A DNA stretch of 64,000 nucleotides from Parapedobacter deserti (GTDB lineage Bacteria; Bacteroidota; Bacteroidia; Sphingobacteriales; Sphingobacteriaceae), in assembly GCF_042646065.1 (NCBI RefSeq), contig NZ_JBHRTA010000009.1, positions 248,001-312,000 on the forward strand, in the 5' to 3' direction. A program made the translations under genes and the position numbers. Positions 32,826 to 41,641 of the stretch are shown here, piece after piece. The notes under the pieces are model-generated. The model saw only the letters and a list, made by a program, of their open reading frames with translations, was not told the DNA's origin and did not search any database. Numbering within the stretch: the first letter of the stretch is position 1; each line of letters opens with the position of its first letter.

Positions 32826-33560
32826 TTACAACTCTTTAATCCGGATATTGCGGAAAGCGACCACATCGCCATGGTCTTGAAGAGCGATTCTTCCTTTAGG
32901 GTATTTCGCAAACCCTTCCCAATCGGTAAACTTGCTGGCATTCAGTACCTGTTCCCATTCGGCGGTACCGATGGTGACATCAGCGGTCTGTACGTCATTA
33001 AGCCAAAGCGTGATCTGACCGTCTTTTTTGCGGATCTTCGCCAGGTTCCATTCGCCTACCGGCTTCGGCTGGGAAACTTCCTTGCTTCCGATCATGTCAT
33101 ACAACGACCCTGCAAGGTGGTTTTCGATCTTGTTGTCGGCTGCATCGATATTATCCAATATCTGCATTTCAATACCCGTTTGGTAGGTAGCGTTGAATTT
33201 CGGGTCTTCGTGTACGCCGAAAATGATACCACTGTTGCCGCCCGGCGAAATTTTCCACTCCAGTTCCAGCTCGAAATTTTCGTACTCTCCATCGGTGACA
33301 ATGTCGCCGCGCTGGTCCCGAGCTACATCGGGATTAAACCGCAATTCACCATCCTGGGCAGTCCAAGCAGCAGAAACCGTATCCCTTAAATAGGTATGCC
33401 ACCCGTTGGTGGTTTGGCCGTCGAATAAAGATACCCAACCGTCATTTTCATCGGCCGCCGTGGCGCCCGAACCTTGGCTGTTCTCCGCCTGCTGTCCCGA
33501 TCCGCATGCTGCGAATAATGCGATAGCGGCGATGGATAGCGTTTTTTTCAAATTTTTCAT
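32826..33560 (-). CDS. DUF1080 (3-keto-disaccharide hydrolase) lipoprotein
   Basis: A 244-residue lipoprotein (lipobox LFAAC) of the DUF1080 / 3-keto-disaccharide hydrolase family. Typical blocks: WVSLFDGQTTNGWHTY, ENFELELEWKISPGGNSGIIFGVHE, YQTGIEMQILDN, GEWNLAKIRKKDGQITLWLNDV, GRIALQDHGDVVAFRNIRIKEL. It resembles the family members linked to trehalose/3-keto-sugar use more than the paralogue at 28.5 kb does. I use the ATG at 33560, which gives a proper signal peptide; 16 further in-frame residues lie upstream. A minus-strand TAAGTTTG at 33621-33614 could be its -7 box. Confidence 0.9.
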   Translation of the reverse strand: MKNLKKTLSIAAIALFAACGSGQQAENSQGSGATAADENDGWVSLFDGQTTNGWHTYLRDTVSAAWTAQDGELRFNPDVARDQRGDIVTDGEYENFELELEWKISPGGNSGIIFGVHEDPKFNATYQTGIEMQILDNIDAADNKIENHLAGSLYDMIGSKEVSQPKPVGEWNLAKIRKKDGQITLWLNDVQTADVTIGTAEWEQVLNASKFTDWEGFAKYPKGRIALQDHGDVVAFRNIRIKEL

Positions 33561-33764
33561 GTCAACGTTTCTGAAATTTTGATTTGTAAGTTTGTTTTGT
33601 TGCCCCAATACTACAAACTTATTTTTAAAAAAAGCGTGCTTCGGCGTTGTTTTTGTTGAAAGGGAAATGTTAATCGCTTTAGTTTTTTCTTATTATTGCC
33701 AAGTATAAGATGTGACTAAGTGCGCGGTATGTATACTTACTGTTTTTCATTCGACAATATAAAA

Positions 33765-36104
33765 ATGTCCATCACTCCGTTTTGCAGATCTCGTTTCGTG
33801 CTATTGCTCATCCTTTTTAGTATTCATGCCCCCTCTTTTTCGCAATCCACGCATGCCGTCAGCGGCCATATCCGCGATGCCATGACCGGAGAGACGTTGG
33901 GTGGCGCTAGTGTCAGGCTGCAAGCCAATCCATCCGTGGGTACGCGTGCCAATAGCTATGGTTTTTACTCGTTAGCCATACCCGATGGCGATCATGTGCT
34001 GGTAATCTCGCACGTCGGCTATCAGACGCATGAGGTGCCGGTTGCTATCCGCGAAGATGTGAGGTTAGACATCGACCTCCGCAGCGGTGAACTGCTCGAC
34101 GAAGTGGTCATCAGTAAGACGGCGGTCAGTGAGAATGTGCGGAGCCCTCAAATGGGCGTGGCGAAGGTCGATGTGAGTGAAATCAGACATGTGCCGGTGC
34201 TGATGGGCGAACGGGATGTGCTGAAGACGATTCAGTTACTCCCAGGTGTAATGTCTGGCGGTGAGGGCAGCAGTAATTTTTTTGTGCGGGGCGGCGCTGG
34301 CGATCAGAACCTGATCCTGCTTGATGAGGCGCTCGTATATAATGCATCGCACCTCTTCGGTTTTTTCTCGACGTTCAATTCGGATGCTATCAAAGACGTA
34401 AACCTTTACAAAGGCGGCATGCCCGCCCAGTTTGGCGGCCGGTTGGCATCGGTGCTGGATATTACCATGCAGGACGGCAACAGAAAAAGCTTCGGAGCGG
34501 AAGGTGGGATCGGACTCATTGCTTCCCGCCTGAAATTGGACGGGCCAATTGTCAAAGATAGGGGATCATTCATGGTTAGCGGGCGAAGGACGTACGCCGA
34601 TTTATTCCTCAAATTTTCCAATGACGAAGACATCAACAAAAGCCGCCTTTATTTCTATGATCTGAACGCAAAGGCCAACTATCGCATCGATGATCGGAAC
34701 ACTGTTTTTCTTTCAGGATATTTTGGCAGGGATGTATTGGGGTATTCCGGGCTTTTTGGCTTCGACTGGGGGAATGTTACGGCCACGGCACGCTGGAACC
34801 GGGTGATGAATAGCCGGCTGTTTTCCAACACGACATTCGTGTACAGCAATTTTAATTATAACGTCAACATTGAAAGCGACGATTTTGACTTCGTCATTGC
34901 CTCCCGTATACAGAATCTTAACGTAAAGCAGGACTTCCAACTCTTTTCTTCAGCCAGGAGTACGTGGCGTTTCGGTGTCAACTTGCTTCAGCAGCGGATT
35001 TCTCCGGCCAGCATTAATGCCCAGGAGGATACGCCGGTAAACAGCCTGCTGCTCCCGTCGCGTGCGGGCTTAGAGGCTGCTGCATATGTCTCACATGAGT
35101 GGGAGCCGGTTGAGCGGCTTAGCTTGATTTACGGAATCCGGCTGAATAATTTTTTGCTTTTCGGACCCGGCACGTTTTACCATTACGATGCCGACGGCGA
35201 TATCGTGGGAAGCCGGGAATACGGCCCGGGAAATGTGGTGCAGCACTATATCAATCCGGAACCCCGATTGTCGCTCGGCTACTTATTGCAACGAAATAAC
35301 AGCATCAAGCTGTCGTACAACCGCAATACGCAGAACATACACCAGCTCTCCAACTCGACCTCCAGCCTGCCTACTGATGCTTGGGTAATGAGCAGCAATA
35401 ATATCAAGCCACAGGTCGCTGACCAGGCGGCTGTGGGTTATTACCAGAACTTTGACAACGACCGGTATGAGTTTTCGGTTGAAACGTATTATAAGTACAT
35501 GCAGAACCAGATCGATTACCGAAACGCAGCTGATTTGCAGGCAAATGAGCACGTGGAAGCGGAGCTGCTGTACGGTGTGGGGCGGGCCTATGGTGTGGAG
35601 CTTTTCCTGAAAAAGCGCGAAGGAAAGCTGAACGGATGGCTCAGCTATGCACTGTCGCGGAGCGAGCGCCGTTTCGATGGCATCAATAATGGCAGGTGGT
35701 TTGCGGCTCGGCAGGACCGGACACACGACCTATCAGCGGTGGGGATGTATCAGTTGTCGCGTCGATGGAATCTCTCGGCTACCTTTGTTTACAGTACAGG
35801 CAACGCGGTGACGTTCCCCAGTGGAAAATACACGGTCGATGGGCGTACGCTTTGGTATTATACCGAACGTAATGGATACCGCATGCCGGATTATCACCGG
35901 CTGGATCTGGGCGCAACATGGGAATCCACGCTGGCAAAAAAGTTCAAATCCAGCTGGACGTTCGGTATTTACAATGCCTATAACCGCAAAAACGCTTTTA
36001 TCATTGACTTCAGGGAGAACGAACATAATCCGAACATCACGGAAACGTACCGGATCGCGTTGTTCGGTATTATTCCATCGGTCACCTGGAATTTTAAATT
36101 TTAA
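33765..36104 (+). CDS. TonB-dependent receptor with N-terminal carboxypeptidase-regulatory-like domain
   Basis: A 779-residue outer-membrane transporter. A signal peptide (FVLLLILFSIHAPSFSQ) is followed by a CarboxypepD_reg-like domain (VSGHIRDAMTGETLGGASV to GYQTHEV), a plug (VPVLMGERDVLKTIQLLPGVMSGGEGSSNFFVRGG, LILLDEALVYNASHLFGFFSTFN) and a barrel ending in aromatic IPSVTWNFKF. It is not of the SusC type; it is paired with a DUF4249 lipoprotein 3 bp downstream, a very common Bacteroidetes couple whose ligand is generally unknown. I use the ATG at 33765; GTG 33720 and ATG 33729 are in frame upstream. Confidence 0.92.
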   Translation: MSITPFCRSRFVLLLILFSIHAPSFSQSTHAVSGHIRDAMTGETLGGASVRLQANPSVGTRANSYGFYSLAIPDGDHVLVISHVGYQTHEVPVAIREDVRLDIDLRSGELLDEVVISKTAVSENVRSPQMGVAKVDVSEIRHVPVLMGERDVLKTIQLLPGVMSGGEGSSNFFVRGGAGDQNLILLDEALVYNASHLFGFFSTFNSDAIKDVNLYKGGMPAQFGGRLASVLDITMQDGNRKSFGAEGGIGLIASRLKLDGPIVKDRGSFMVSGRRTYADLFLKFSNDEDINKSRLYFYDLNAKANYRIDDRNTVFLSGYFGRDVLGYSGLFGFDWGNVTATARWNRVMNSRLFSNTTFVYSNFNYNVNIESDDFDFVIASRIQNLNVKQDFQLFSSARSTWRFGVNLLQQRISPASINAQEDTPVNSLLLPSRAGLEAAAYVSHEWEPVERLSLIYGIRLNNFLLFGPGTFYHYDADGDIVGSREYGPGNVVQHYINPEPRLSLGYLLQRNNSIKLSYNRNTQNIHQLSNSTSSLPTDAWVMSSNNIKPQVADQAAVGYYQNFDNDRYEFSVETYYKYMQNQIDYRNAADLQANEHVEAELLYGVGRAYGVELFLKKREGKLNGWLSYALSRSERRFDGINNGRWFAARQDRTHDLSAVGMYQLSRRWNLSATFVYSTGNAVTFPSGKYTVDGRTLWYYTERNGYRMPDYHRLDLGATWESTLAKKFKSSWTFGIYNAYNRKNAFIIDFRENEHNPNITETYRIALFGIIPSVTWNFKF

Positions 36105-36107
36105 GTT

Positions 36108-36881
36108 ATGCTTAAGTATTATCGGATTGCCTTGCTGGCTACTGGGTTTTTATGGGCGTCATGCGAAGACCTTATTGATATCAATTTAAACGATGCCGAC
36201 CCGAAGTTGGTGATCGCTGCCTCCGTGAGCAACCGTTTAGAACAACAGCGGGTAGTCATCAGTCGAACGGTGGCGTTTAGCTCGAACAGCGCTTTCGATC
36301 CGATCGCTAATGCTGAGGTGACCATGACAGATGGCGGCGGTAGGCTGTACAAGTTTACGGAAAGCCAACCGGGTATATACACGAATCTCTTCCAAGGCAA
36401 GGAAGGAGAGCGATATGAATTAGTTGTCGCGGTGGAGGGCCAAGTCTTTACGGCGGTATCCATCATGCCGCCACGTGTGATGCCTGATTCCATCGGTACG
36501 GCGGTGCGTAGTATTTTCGGTGAGGAACAGAAGTTCGTTGCCGTCAAATATCAGGACCCCCCAGGCAGGAACTATTACCGCTTCCTCTGGAGCGTTAACA
36601 ACAGTCCGTTTAAGATGCTTCGAGTGACCGATGACAAGTACAATGACGGCAGGTATGTAAGTGAAGATGTAACCGATTTTGAAACTGAGCTGGTTGCAGG
36701 TGATTCGGTGGTCATCTGGATGCAATCCATTGATAAACCAGCATTCGACTTTTGGAATGCCGTGGGATCCATTAATCCGGGCAGTGCGGCGCCTGCCAAT
36801 CCACCATCGGTGTTTGGTGATGGTGCGTTGGGATATTTCAGCGCCCACGCCTTGTCAGAGATTTCGACTGTCGTGCAATAG
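36108..36881 (+). CDS. DUF4249 lipoprotein, partner of the TonB-dependent receptor
   Basis: A 257-residue DUF4249 protein. A lipobox (LWASC, acyl cysteine about residue 19) is followed by EDLIDINLNDADPKLVIAASVS, the family's start, then an Ig-like domain with PIANAEVTMTDGGG and a late region with RYVSEDVTDFE. Family members lie beside TonB receptors and probably sit on or beside them at the cell surface. It begins 3 bp after the receptor gene, so they are co-translated. The length is slightly short for the family. Confidence 0.85.
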   Translation: MLKYYRIALLATGFLWASCEDLIDINLNDADPKLVIAASVSNRLEQQRVVISRTVAFSSNSAFDPIANAEVTMTDGGGRLYKFTESQPGIYTNLFQGKEGERYELVVAVEGQVFTAVSIMPPRVMPDSIGTAVRSIFGEEQKFVAVKYQDPPGRNYYRFLWSVNNSPFKMLRVTDDKYNDGRYVSEDVTDFETELVAGDSVVIWMQSIDKPAFDFWNAVGSINPGSAAPANPPSVFGDGALGYFSAHALSEISTVVQ

Positions 36882-36906
36882 TGCGTTGTGGCCTACCGTC
36901 CAAAGC

Positions 36907-37518
36907 CTATAATGTGCCAAAAGCATAGCCTTCTGCCAACCAGTGTTCAATGGCCCGCGGCAACGCGTAAGTGAGCCGGGGGACGGCTTTGATGTTGTCA
37001 TGAAATACGACTATCGATCCATTTTGTGTGTAGTTCAATACATTAGCTAAACATTTTTCAGGGTGCAGGCCGGTGTCGAAGTCGCCGCTAAGCACGTCCC
37101 ACATGACGATGGTGTAGCCTGCTTTCCGCAGCTTGGCGTATTGGGAGCGGCTGCCACGTCCGTATGGCGGCCGGAACAGGTCGGTATGGGCCAATTGCTG
37201 GCAGCGGGCTACGTTTTCCAGGTATTTCTCATCCGGTGTTTTCCAGCCATTAAGGTGGTTGTGCGTATGGTTGCCGATCCGGTGGCCGTTTTTGATGAGC
37301 CGATCGAATAAATCAGGATGTTTTTTTATATTTTCGCCCACACAGAAAAACGTGGCCTTGATGTTATAACTTTCTAAGGTATTTATGACAAACGGTGTAA
37401 CATCCGGTATCGGCCCGTCGTCAAAGGTGAGATAAATCTGCTTTTCCTCCCGGTTTCGGTGCCAGGTAAGCGTGGGGTAAAGCCACCGTAAGACGAGGGG
37501 AGAGCGGACCGTATACAT
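36907..37518 (-). CDS. Polysaccharide deacetylase (NodB domain)
   Basis: A 203-residue carbohydrate esterase 4 enzyme. The NodB motifs are complete: TFDDGP with the catalytic Asp, the zinc site HTHNH, RPPYGRGS, WDVLSGDFD and a late IVVFHD. It would remove N-acetyl groups from peptidoglycan or another amino-sugar polymer. There is no N-terminal signal peptide that I can see, as in many short members from this group. I use the ATG at 37518 (MYTVRSPLVLRWLYP); ten in-frame residues upstream are possible. It is convergent with the DUF4249 gene and divergent from the TolC gene. Confidence 0.88.
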   Translation of the reverse strand: MYTVRSPLVLRWLYPTLTWHRNREEKQIYLTFDDGPIPDVTPFVINTLESYNIKATFFCVGENIKKHPDLFDRLIKNGHRIGNHTHNHLNGWKTPDEKYLENVARCQQLAHTDLFRPPYGRGSRSQYAKLRKAGYTIVMWDVLSGDFDTGLHPEKCLANVLNYTQNGSIVVFHDNIKAVPRLTYALPRAIEHWLAEGYAFGTL

Positions 37519-37571
37519 GGATTTGCAAAGGAAGTAAATTAAGCGCAAATTTTGAAGGTAACTACAGCTAA

Positions 37572-38960
37572 ATGAAAAGAAGTTTCTTACACCTAACGTT
37601 TTCGATGGCCTGCTTATGTATGGCGTTGTTGGTCCCCACGCATGGTGCCGCGCAGCGATTAATTCCTGTCAGAGAGGCTATACATTATGCCTTAGAAAAC
37701 AATTTGCAGGTCAAGCAGGCTCAATTTCAGGCTGCATTGTCGGAAGAGGATTTAAAGCAGGCAAGAAGCCAATATTATCCCACACTCAATGCCCAATTCG
37801 GTGGGAGCATGCGTTTCGGGCGGTATTTCGACCAAACGACAGGACAATTGGTGCCTTCGGTAAACACCGCTAACGGTGGTGTCTCAACGGACATTCCTAT
37901 TTTTCAGGGGTTTCAGCGCATCAACCAGATATTGGCCAATAAGAACCAGCTTGCTGCTGAACAAAGCAACATTGAAAAGGTAAAGAACGACCTGGTGCTG
38001 TCCGTGGTGACCACCTACCTGGAGGCGTTGACGAACCAGGACCTGCTGACCGCAGCGGAAATGCAGCTGAAATTGTCGCAGCAGCAGCTTGAGTTCGCAG
38101 AGGCCAACTATGAAGTTGGCAACAACACATTGGCTGACCTGTCTCAGGCCAGGAGCCAGGTGGCTACCGATGAACTGAATGTGACATCGGCAGAGAATGC
38201 GTTTGAACTGTCGATGCTCAACCTGAAGCAGTTGATGGAAATGAACCCAGCAGAAGAGATCGTGCTGGAAAAGCCGGACATTGAGTCTATCGAAAATGTT
38301 GCCGTTGCTTACAACCCTACAGCGGTATATACCGAGGCGTTGAAGGTACAGCCTGACATCCGGGCGGCCGCATTTTCATCGGAGGCAGCAAAGAACAATA
38401 TCGCTATTGCCAGGGGGGCGTATTATCCGACGCTGGGCTTTGGTGCAGGGTACAGCACAAGCGTATCTTCAGTGGCTTCGCAGCCGATCGCATTCGATCC
38501 GGAAGGCAGGCCAATCGAATATGGCCGGGTTTCTTTTGCGCAGCAATTGCGAAATAACGAAAGCCCATATATTGGATTAAGCCTTAATATTCCGATATTC
38601 AACCGGTTCCAAACCAAGATCAATGTGAACAGGGCAAAAATCAATTATCAAAACGTGCTGACAAACGAACAGTTGGTTAAGAATAACCTGAATAAGATCA
38701 TTAATCAGGCCATATTGGATCTTCGGTCGGCAGAAAAGCGATATGCTTCAACCGAGACGGCGTTTTCGTCGGCAAGAGATGCATTTGAGGTCATCAATCA
38801 GCGCTACGAGGTGGGGCTGGCCAATTCGGTAGAATTGTTCACCGCACAGACAACGATGAACAGGAGCGAGTTTGATCACATCCAAGCAAAGTATGACCTG
38901 CTGTTCCGCAGTAAAGTGATCGACTTTTACCTGGGCAATGAAATAACTTTTGAAAACTAA
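37572..38960 (+). CDS. TolC-family outer-membrane efflux protein
   Basis: A 462-residue outer-membrane channel protein. After a signal peptide (ending about HGAAQ) come two structural repeats of long helices and strands: IPVREAIHYALENNLQVKQAQ, DIPIFQGFQRINQI, then LNIPIFNRFQTKINVNRAK and RYEVGLANSVELFTAQT. It forms the exit duct for a type I or tripartite efflux system. A periplasmic adaptor gene follows after 26 bp. No inner-membrane pump gene follows them. Confidence 0.93.
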   Translation: MKRSFLHLTFSMACLCMALLVPTHGAAQRLIPVREAIHYALENNLQVKQAQFQAALSEEDLKQARSQYYPTLNAQFGGSMRFGRYFDQTTGQLVPSVNTANGGVSTDIPIFQGFQRINQILANKNQLAAEQSNIEKVKNDLVLSVVTTYLEALTNQDLLTAAEMQLKLSQQQLEFAEANYEVGNNTLADLSQARSQVATDELNVTSAENAFELSMLNLKQLMEMNPAEEIVLEKPDIESIENVAVAYNPTAVYTEALKVQPDIRAAAFSSEAAKNNIAIARGAYYPTLGFGAGYSTSVSSVASQPIAFDPEGRPIEYGRVSFAQQLRNNESPYIGLSLNIPIFNRFQTKINVNRAKINYQNVLTNEQLVKNNLNKIINQAILDLRSAEKRYASTETAFSSARDAFEVINQRYEVGLANSVELFTAQTTMNRSEFDHIQAKYDLLFRSKVIDFYLGNEITFEN

Positions 38961-38986
38961 TAAACGACCAAAATCATAAACAGACT

Positions 38987-40327
38987 ATGGCAAAGAAGAA
39001 AAATACGCTTAAATACGTGCTGATCGGTGCAGTGATCCTTGTGGTATTTGTGATTATCGCCAACAAGATGGGCTGGATCGGCCAAGGCGATGTCATCAAG
39101 GTAGCCACAGACAAGGTGGAGAAACGGACGGTGAATGAGCAAGTATCTGCCAGTGGGAAAATACATCCGGAGGTGGAGGTGAAATTGAGTTCTGAGGTGT
39201 CAGGTGAGATCGTGGAACTCAACGTGAAAGAAGGAGATGTGGTAACCAAAGGGCAGGTTCTTTGCCGTATACGGCCTGATATTCTGCAATCCGGCTATGA
39301 TCGGGCGATTGCATCGCTAAATGCGCAGCGCGCCAGTCTGGCGGTTGCCGAGCAGCAGCTGAAGCAGCAGGAAGCCAATTTCGTTAATATTGAGGCTACC
39401 TATAAGCGGAATAAAGAACTGTTTGACAAAAAGGTAATATCAGCAGCGGAGTTTGATAAGGTGAGTGCCGATTATGAAGCCGCCAGAGCAAATCTGGAAG
39501 CACAACGGCAGAACGTCTTGGCTTCCCGGTATGGCATAGACCAGTCACAGGCGTCTGTAAAGGAGGCCGGCGACAACCTGGCACGGACGACGATCTACGC
39601 GCCGGTAGATGGGGTTGTGTCGTTGTTACAGGCTGAACTCGGCGAGCGCGTCGTGGGAACTGCGCAGATGGCCGGAACGGAAATCATGCGTATTGCAAAT
39701 ATGAATTCCATGGAGGTGGTGGTCGAAGTCAACGAGAACGATATTACCCGTGTGGCGCTCAACAACGAGGCAACCATCGAAGTGGATGCTTTTCAAGGCA
39801 GGAAATTCAAAGGGGTGGTCACCGAGATCGCCAGTTCGTCCACCACCGCCGCAAATGCAACCAGCGCGACTGCCGGTACCGACCAGGTCACCAACTTTAA
39901 TGTAAAAGTACGGATACTTCCGGAATCCTATGAAGACCTGCTAAAGAAGGACCAACCGAATCCTTCTCCATTCCGCCCGGGGTTGTCGGCCACGGTAGAC
40001 ATCCATACACAGCAGGATACCGGTTTGGCAGTGCCTATCCAAGCAGTAACGACACGCGAGTCGACCGGCGACAACGATACGACCGCAACGGGCGCTTCGC
40101 CGGCAGCAGCTGGTGCGCCGAAGATGAAAGAGTACGTATTCGTTTACACCAACGGCGCCGTGAAGCAAGTCGAAGTGACCACCGGAATACAGGATGACAT
40201 GTACATACGCATCCTTTCGGGGGTCAATGAGGGAGATGAGGTCGTGTCCCGTCCATTCAATGCAATCAGCAAACTGCTTAAAGATGGAAGCAAGGTAGAG
40301 AAGGTCGATAAAAACAGCTTGCTTTAG
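38987..40327 (+). CDS. HlyD/MacA-family periplasmic adaptor (membrane fusion protein)
   Basis: A 446-residue adaptor anchored by one N-terminal span (YVLIGAVILVVFVIIANKMG). It shows the lipoyl half-motifs (VKLSSEVSGEIVELNVKEGDVVTKGQVLC and IYAPVDGVVSLLQAELGERVVG), a coiled-coil hairpin between them (about residues 105-190), a beta barrel and a C-terminal membrane-proximal domain (YVFVYTNGAVKQVEV, LSGVNEGDEVVSRP). An Ala/Ser/Thr-rich insert at about 283-297 and a Thr/Ala-rich linker at about 355-380 are low-complexity. The pattern suits a MacA-like partner of an ABC exporter, but no macB-like gene follows. Confidence 0.93.
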   Translation: MAKKKNTLKYVLIGAVILVVFVIIANKMGWIGQGDVIKVATDKVEKRTVNEQVSASGKIHPEVEVKLSSEVSGEIVELNVKEGDVVTKGQVLCRIRPDILQSGYDRAIASLNAQRASLAVAEQQLKQQEANFVNIEATYKRNKELFDKKVISAAEFDKVSADYEAARANLEAQRQNVLASRYGIDQSQASVKEAGDNLARTTIYAPVDGVVSLLQAELGERVVGTAQMAGTEIMRIANMNSMEVVVEVNENDITRVALNNEATIEVDAFQGRKFKGVVTEIASSSTTAANATSATAGTDQVTNFNVKVRILPESYEDLLKKDQPNPSPFRPGLSATVDIHTQQDTGLAVPIQAVTTRESTGDNDTTATGASPAAAGAPKMKEYVFVYTNGAVKQVEVTTGIQDDMYIRILSGVNEGDEVVSRPFNAISKLLKDGSKVEKVDKNSLL

Positions 40328-40346
40328 CTAAGCAGGGAGATAGGGT

Positions 40347-40367
40347 AAGCGGTGCCTGCACCGTTTG
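40347..40367 (+). terminator. Weak terminator hairpin after the efflux genes
   Basis: An 8-bp stem (aagcggtg / caccgttt, one G-T pair) with a 4-nt loop lies 20 bp after the adaptor stop codon. The T-tail is short, so termination is only moderately supported. Confidence 0.4.
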
Positions 40368-40438
40368 AATCTATAAATTAAGTTGGACTGATTATAAATA
40401 ATACGTATATTCGGCCCGAATAATGCTTAATCAGGAAG

Positions 40439-40801
40439 ATGATTTGCCCTTTAGCTAATTTTGAGGAAGTATATAAAACCGATCACGGTGCGGTATACCA
40501 GTGCAGCAGGCAGAACTGCTATTGGCTGGAATTTGCGGGAAGCACGACATCATTTAGGGTGAGTGACTTCTTCGGCTTTAAGAAAAACATTGATGCTATC
40601 GATATTTCAGCAATGATCATCGATCCGTCACGGACGGCAGATTTTACGATTGTGATGCCTTTCCGGACACCACGTTGTTTTGTCTTGGGCATCAACGATG
40701 TATTAAACCTGCGCGAACTATTGGATGGCGCTAAATTCATGATCGAGCTCAATAGCGTGGTCCAATCGTGCTTAAAGGCTACACCAAGCCGGGTGGCTTA
40801 A
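40439..40801 (+). CDS. Hypothetical protein, small, cysteine-containing
   Basis: A 120-residue protein that I do not recognise with confidence. It begins MICPLANFEEVYKTDHGAVYQCSRQNCYWLEFA split by a likely strand; the pair CSRQNC could be half of a metal or redox site, but a second CxxC pair is absent. The middle (FTIVMPFRTPRCFVLG) and end (VLNLRELLDGAKFMIELNSVVQS) suggest a small alpha/beta fold. It may belong to a Bacteroidetes family of unknown function often found near iron genes; ferritin lies 150 bp downstream. No signal peptide. Confidence 0.6.
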   Translation: MICPLANFEEVYKTDHGAVYQCSRQNCYWLEFAGSTTSFRVSDFFGFKKNIDAIDISAMIIDPSRTADFTIVMPFRTPRCFVLGINDVLNLRELLDGAKFMIELNSVVQSCLKATPSRVA

Positions 40802-40885
40802 TCGCCGGTTACCACCGTTTGTTCCTTATAATTTAGACTGAATTTGTATTGCTTTTATGTTGAGTGAATTGCGGTTCTGTTTTCG

Positions 40886-40893
40886 TAAATTTG
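40886..40893 (+). promoter_or_regulatory. -7 promoter element of the ferritin gene
   Basis: TAAATTTG matches TAnnTTTG and lies 57 bp before the ferritin ATG. A TTG at 40860-40862 is 23 nt upstream, slightly too far for the -33 box. Confidence 0.5.
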
Positions 40894-40950
40894 TATGAAC
40901 AGAGTCCGGGGGCGCACTCCCGTTTCATTGGAAACTAAAAAGATAGCGTT

Positions 40951-41475
40951 ATGAAAGATTTATTACGGTTGAAAACTTCGTTGAACGAAGAAATAGAAAA
41001 CATATTGAATGCGCAGATAAAAGTTGAAGCTCATTCATCGTCTGTCTACCTGGCTATGTCGTCATGGTGCGATGACCAGGGTTATGATTTCAGCGCTGAT
41101 TTTTTCGCCAAGCAGTCGGAAGAAGAGCGGAAGCACATGATGAAGCTCTTTAACTATGTAAACGACCGGGGCGGCCGGGCCATTTCCCCTGAGATTGTGA
41201 ATATTCCGGCGGATTTCGAATCGTTCCGCGGGGTGTTTGAGCAGATGTTGGAGCAAGAAATGTATGTTACCCAGCAATTCAACAACATTGCTGACAAATG
41301 TATCAAGCTAAAGGACTTTGTGACGTTTCAGTTCATCCAGTGGTTCCTTGAAGAGCAGATTGAAGAGGAGTACGTTGCACGGCGCATTCTCGAAATGTTT
41401 GACGTAATTGGAGAGGAAGGAACCGGACGGTGGGAAATTGACAAACACGTCCATAAAGTAAGCTACGAGGGGTAG
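40951..41475 (+). CDS. ftnA: Bacterial non-haem ferritin
   Basis: A 174-residue four-helix iron-storage protein that would form 24-mers. Ferroxidase-site residues line up with E. coli FtnA: Glu26 in KVEAHSS, Glu59 and His62 in EEERKHM, the Glu in the helix LEQEMYVTQQFN, and Glu in FLEEQIEEE. There is no haem-binding bacterioferritin methionine pattern. It stores Fe(III) and limits Fenton chemistry. It has its own promoter and a strong terminator. Confidence 0.95.
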   Translation: MKDLLRLKTSLNEEIENILNAQIKVEAHSSSVYLAMSSWCDDQGYDFSADFFAKQSEEERKHMMKLFNYVNDRGGRAISPEIVNIPADFESFRGVFEQMLEQEMYVTQQFNNIADKCIKLKDFVTFQFIQWFLEEQIEEEYVARRILEMFDVIGEEGTGRWEIDKHVHKVSYEG

Positions 41476-41498
41476 TTTCCGCGACTAACGTCCACATG

Positions 41499-41535
41499 AT
41501 CGGGTTGTCTTTTTAAAGGCGACCCGATTTTTTTT
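41499..41535 (+). terminator. Rho-independent terminator after ferritin
   Basis: An 11-bp stem (41499-41509 with 41518-41528, two G-T pairs) with an 8-nt loop is followed by eight T residues. Confidence 0.88.
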
Positions 41536-41641
41536 GCACACATACGGATTTAGTGTTATCTTTCGTTCTTTATAGGAGCGAATAAGATTTTGTATTAAGT
41601 AGAAAACATTCCGGACCAAAACATTATATCCCGACGATAAG

